Assembly: GCA_903834675.1 (NCBI GenBank)
Contig: CAILKC010000222.1
Span: forward strand, 1 to 27,028
Origin: an uncultured Victivallales bacterium
GTDB lineage: Bacteria; Verrucomicrobiota; Lentisphaeria; Oligosphaerales; JAFGRS01
Length of the DNA stretch: 27,028 nt
Direction: 5' to 3'
In this document: one piece after another, positions 25,166-27,028 of the stretch
Layout of the letters: each line of letters begins with the position of its first letter
How positions within the stretch are numbered: position 1 is the stretch's first letter
The notes under the pieces: generated by a model
Told to the model about the DNA's origin: nothing
What the model saw: only the letters and a program-made list of their open reading frames with translations
The model's database searches: none
Position numbers and translations under genes: made by a program

Positions 25166-26743
25166 GTGTCCGAGACCTCCTCCACGACCCCAGCCGCAGC
25201 CGCGCTGCCGAGCCGACCCGGTCAGGCCAACCTCCAGAACCTGGCCCTGCTTGGACTGTGCGCCACGGCTCTGCTGGTACGCTTCTACGCCCTCGAACGC
25301 CAGTCTATCTGGTACGACGAGGCCAACGGTATCCGCATCGCCATGCGACCGCTGCGCGAGGTGTTCAGCGAACTCACGGCAGACGCCTCGCCGCCCCTCT
25401 ATTACCTCATCCTGCACGGGTGGACCGCCTGGCTGGGCCAAAGCGAGTTTGCGGCACGCGCCCTTTCCGCCCTGGCTGGCGCCGCTCTGATCCCGCTGCT
25501 GTACCTGGCCGCGCGACGCCTGTTTGGCCAACGCACTGCCTGGACCGCGGCGGGGCTGGCCACGCTGAGCCCCTTCCACGTCTACTACAGCCAGGAAGCC
25601 CGCATGTACTCACTGCTCGCCGCCCTGGCGGTACTGGCGCTCTGGACCGGCTTCCAGGCGGCCCGGACAAACCGTTGGCGCGACTGGAGCGCCTTTGCGG
25701 TCGCCTGCGCCCTCTGCGCCTACACCCACAACTACGGGCTGTTCGTCGCCCTGGGCGCCGCCAGCGGCGCACTCGTCATCTCCGGGCGCCGACGCGAAAA
25801 GCAAATCCGCCTCGGGTTGGCCTGCCTGCTGGCGGCCCTGCTCTACCTGCCCTGGCTGCCGCAGGCCCTGCGCAGCCAGTTCCAGGGCAGCGCCATCACC
25901 GGCGGCTGGTTGCCCCCCTTCAGCCTGGGCCTGATCACCCAAACCGTGTCACACCTCTGCGGCATGCACATGTTCACGCCTGCCGCGGCACTATTTTGGG
26001 TGGGCTACGCCGCGGTTGCCCTGGCCTTCGGCGGATTACTGCTCCGCCGTCGGTACCGGCGCGACGGTACGCCGTTCTGGCGCTGGCAGGTGACCCCGAC
26101 GACAGCCTTTGTAGCCACCGCCTTCGGCGTTGCCGCCGCAACCCCCTTGTTGATCTCGATCCTCAAGCCCATCTATCTCCCCGAGCGCTACCCCATCGCC
26201 TTCTGGCCAGCCTGGGTGCTCCTGCTTGCCGCCGGACTCTGTCGACTGCCGCGGCCCTGGTTCCTCAGCGCCACCGCGGCGCTGCTCATCACCGCCAGCG
26301 TCGGGCTTCTCGGACACTTCGGCTACATGCAGAAGTCCGGTGACCGCAACGCCACGATCTTCCTGGCCGAGCAGATCCAGGACAACGACCTCGTGGTCTT
26401 TGCCCCGCACTGGACCGCCGTGGCCCCCCTTTATTACCTCAAGAAGCTCCCCCGCCAGACCGGATTCCCTATGCTCACCCTCGAAGAGCGCCCGCACCAC
26501 AACGAGGCCCTGGAGCGCGAGCCCCGCTCACTGGCCGATCTGATGACGCTCCTGAATTCGCACCAGCGCGACACCGGTGGCCGCGTCATCCTGTTCCGAC
26601 TGGTCTCCGACTGGGAGCGCGACGCCGCCCAGCTGCAGGCGGAGCTTGAGCGCACTTGGACGCGCCTCGCCGCCCGCGAGTTTCCACCCGTGGCGGTGCT
26701 GATCTATGGACCCCGCCAGACCGCACCCGAGGCATCCCCATGA
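25166..26743 (+). CDS. GT39/ArnT-like membrane glycosyltransferase
   Basis: 525 residues from a GTG at 25166 with AGGAGA about 6 nt upstream; frames from 25088 or 25106 are longer but lack a ribosome site. A polytopic GT-C fold enzyme using a polyprenyl-phosphate sugar donor outside the membrane. SIWYDEANGI (47-56) in the first extracytoplasmic loop carries the acidic pair D51/E52 expected at the active site. SPFHVYYSQEARMYSLLAAL is the classic PMT_2-type loop and helix. About ten hydrophobic segments follow up to ~residue 400, then a ~120-residue soluble C-terminal domain. The acceptor (lipid A, protein or lipid carrier) is unknown. Its stop overlaps a possible downstream ATG (ATGA). Confidence 0.88.
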   Translation: MSETSSTTPAAAALPSRPGQANLQNLALLGLCATALLVRFYALERQSIWYDEANGIRIAMRPLREVFSELTADASPPLYYLILHGWTAWLGQSEFAARALSALAGAALIPLLYLAARRLFGQRTAWTAAGLATLSPFHVYYSQEARMYSLLAALAVLALWTGFQAARTNRWRDWSAFAVACALCAYTHNYGLFVALGAASGALVISGRRREKQIRLGLACLLAALLYLPWLPQALRSQFQGSAITGGWLPPFSLGLITQTVSHLCGMHMFTPAAALFWVGYAAVALAFGGLLLRRRYRRDGTPFWRWQVTPTTAFVATAFGVAAATPLLISILKPIYLPERYPIAFWPAWVLLLAAGLCRLPRPWFLSATAALLITASVGLLGHFGYMQKSGDRNATIFLAEQIQDNDLVVFAPHWTAVAPLYYLKKLPRQTGFPMLTLEERPHHNEALEREPRSLADLMTLLNSHQRDTGGRVILFRLVSDWERDAAQLQAELERTWTRLAAREFPPVAVLIYGPRQTAPEASP

Positions 26744-26903
26744 GCCTGGTCGGCCAACCTATCCGCGCCGCCAGGATCCCCCTTGACTACCCGTACCCCC
26801 CGGCGCTGACCAGAGGCTGGCCAAGATCATCCTGAGCGGCTGGAACCGCGGCGCCCGGAGCGGCCCCACACGCACCTTCGCCGCGGCCTCCAGCCCTGAT
26901 TAA
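26740..26903 (+). pseudogene. Short frameshifted reading frame after the glycosyltransferase
   Basis: ATG 26740 overlaps the previous stop (ATGA). As written, the frame stops at 26833-26835 after 31 residues. From about 26811 another frame, reading QRLAKIILSGWNRG onward to TAA 26901-26903, has strongly GC-rich third positions. One extra base in the CCCCCC run at 26796-26801 would join the two into a single protein of about 54 residues. It is either an assembly error, a true frameshifted remnant or a chance frame. I do not recognise the product. Confidence 0.35.
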
Positions 26904-26930
26904 ACACTTCGCGGCTGTAACTCTTTGGTA

Positions 26931-27028
26931 TCAAGCGAGATGATGTTTTTGCTTTCTCCACCACACGCACTCGTCCAGGCCGGCCGGGTTCCTGATGCCG
27001 ACCAGACGGAGGAAGTGCTCCTGTTCCG
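26931..27028 (-). CDS. Possible C-terminal fragment of a gene entering from the right edge
   Basis: An open minus-strand frame enters at 27028 and stops at 26931-26933. It encodes about 31 residues, including HFLRLVGIRNPAGLDE and ending WWRKQKHHLA. The last part is less GC-rich than the rest of the window. No family is recognisable from so short a piece, and it could be chance. Confidence 0.25.
   Translation of the reverse strand, partial: EQEHFLRLVGIRNPAGLDECVWWRKQKHHLA

Overview
The window is GC-rich, gene-dense bacterial DNA with no rRNA or tRNA that I can see. Lnt (lipoprotein acylation) and a heptose-phosphate adenylyltransferase point to a diderm. The mix of many Gfo/Idh/MocA dehydrogenases, xylose-isomerase-like sugar isomerases, a very large secreted DUF6259-like protein and a type III glutamine synthetase suggests the PVC group (Planctomycetota, Lentisphaerota, Kiritimatiellota or relatives). 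That placement is inference only.

Layout. 1-12782 is read on the minus strand: purE, an overlapping secreted S41-like protein and a second secreted protein; argS-lnt; a sugar isomerase at the left edge; and, upstream of purE, a 1466-residue secreted glycosidase-like protein. 13117-17988 is read on the plus strand: a small unknown protein, heptose-1-P adenylyltransferase, nitroreductase, RadC, a Gfo/Idh oxidoreductase and an MFS transporter. 18153-22719 is minus: type III glutamine synthetase (glnN), a second Gfo/Idh oxidoreductase and a REP-associated tyrosine transposase (RAYT). 22998-26743 is plus: a D-2-hydroxyacid dehydrogenase, a second sugar isomerase and a GT39-like membrane glycosyltransferase, followed by a short frameshifted reading frame. 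The Gfo/Idh enzymes, isomerases, hydroxyacid dehydrogenase, MFS carrier and secreted glycosidase-like protein fit breakdown of unusual sugars or polyols. The remaining genes are housekeeping.

The most unusual content is between genes. At least five unrelated repeat families occupy the intergenic spaces, and nearly every one starts or ends within a few bases of a stop codon. Two are 266-268 bp elements with inverted ends and ~11-bp target duplications (5003-5270, 8112-8377). Each carries a 115-nt module that folds into a three-armed cloverleaf. The same module, with different but still paired stems, flanks the RAYT gene on both sides (21797-22117, 22736-22855). I read this as a REPtron-like system: a single-strand transposase plus a family of structured repeats, some of them packaged as MITE-like elements.

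Two adjacent secreted proteins look like proteases that have lost their catalytic residues. Three candidate promoters share a 16-nt spacer, and two of them share an exact 16-mer at the same distance upstream.
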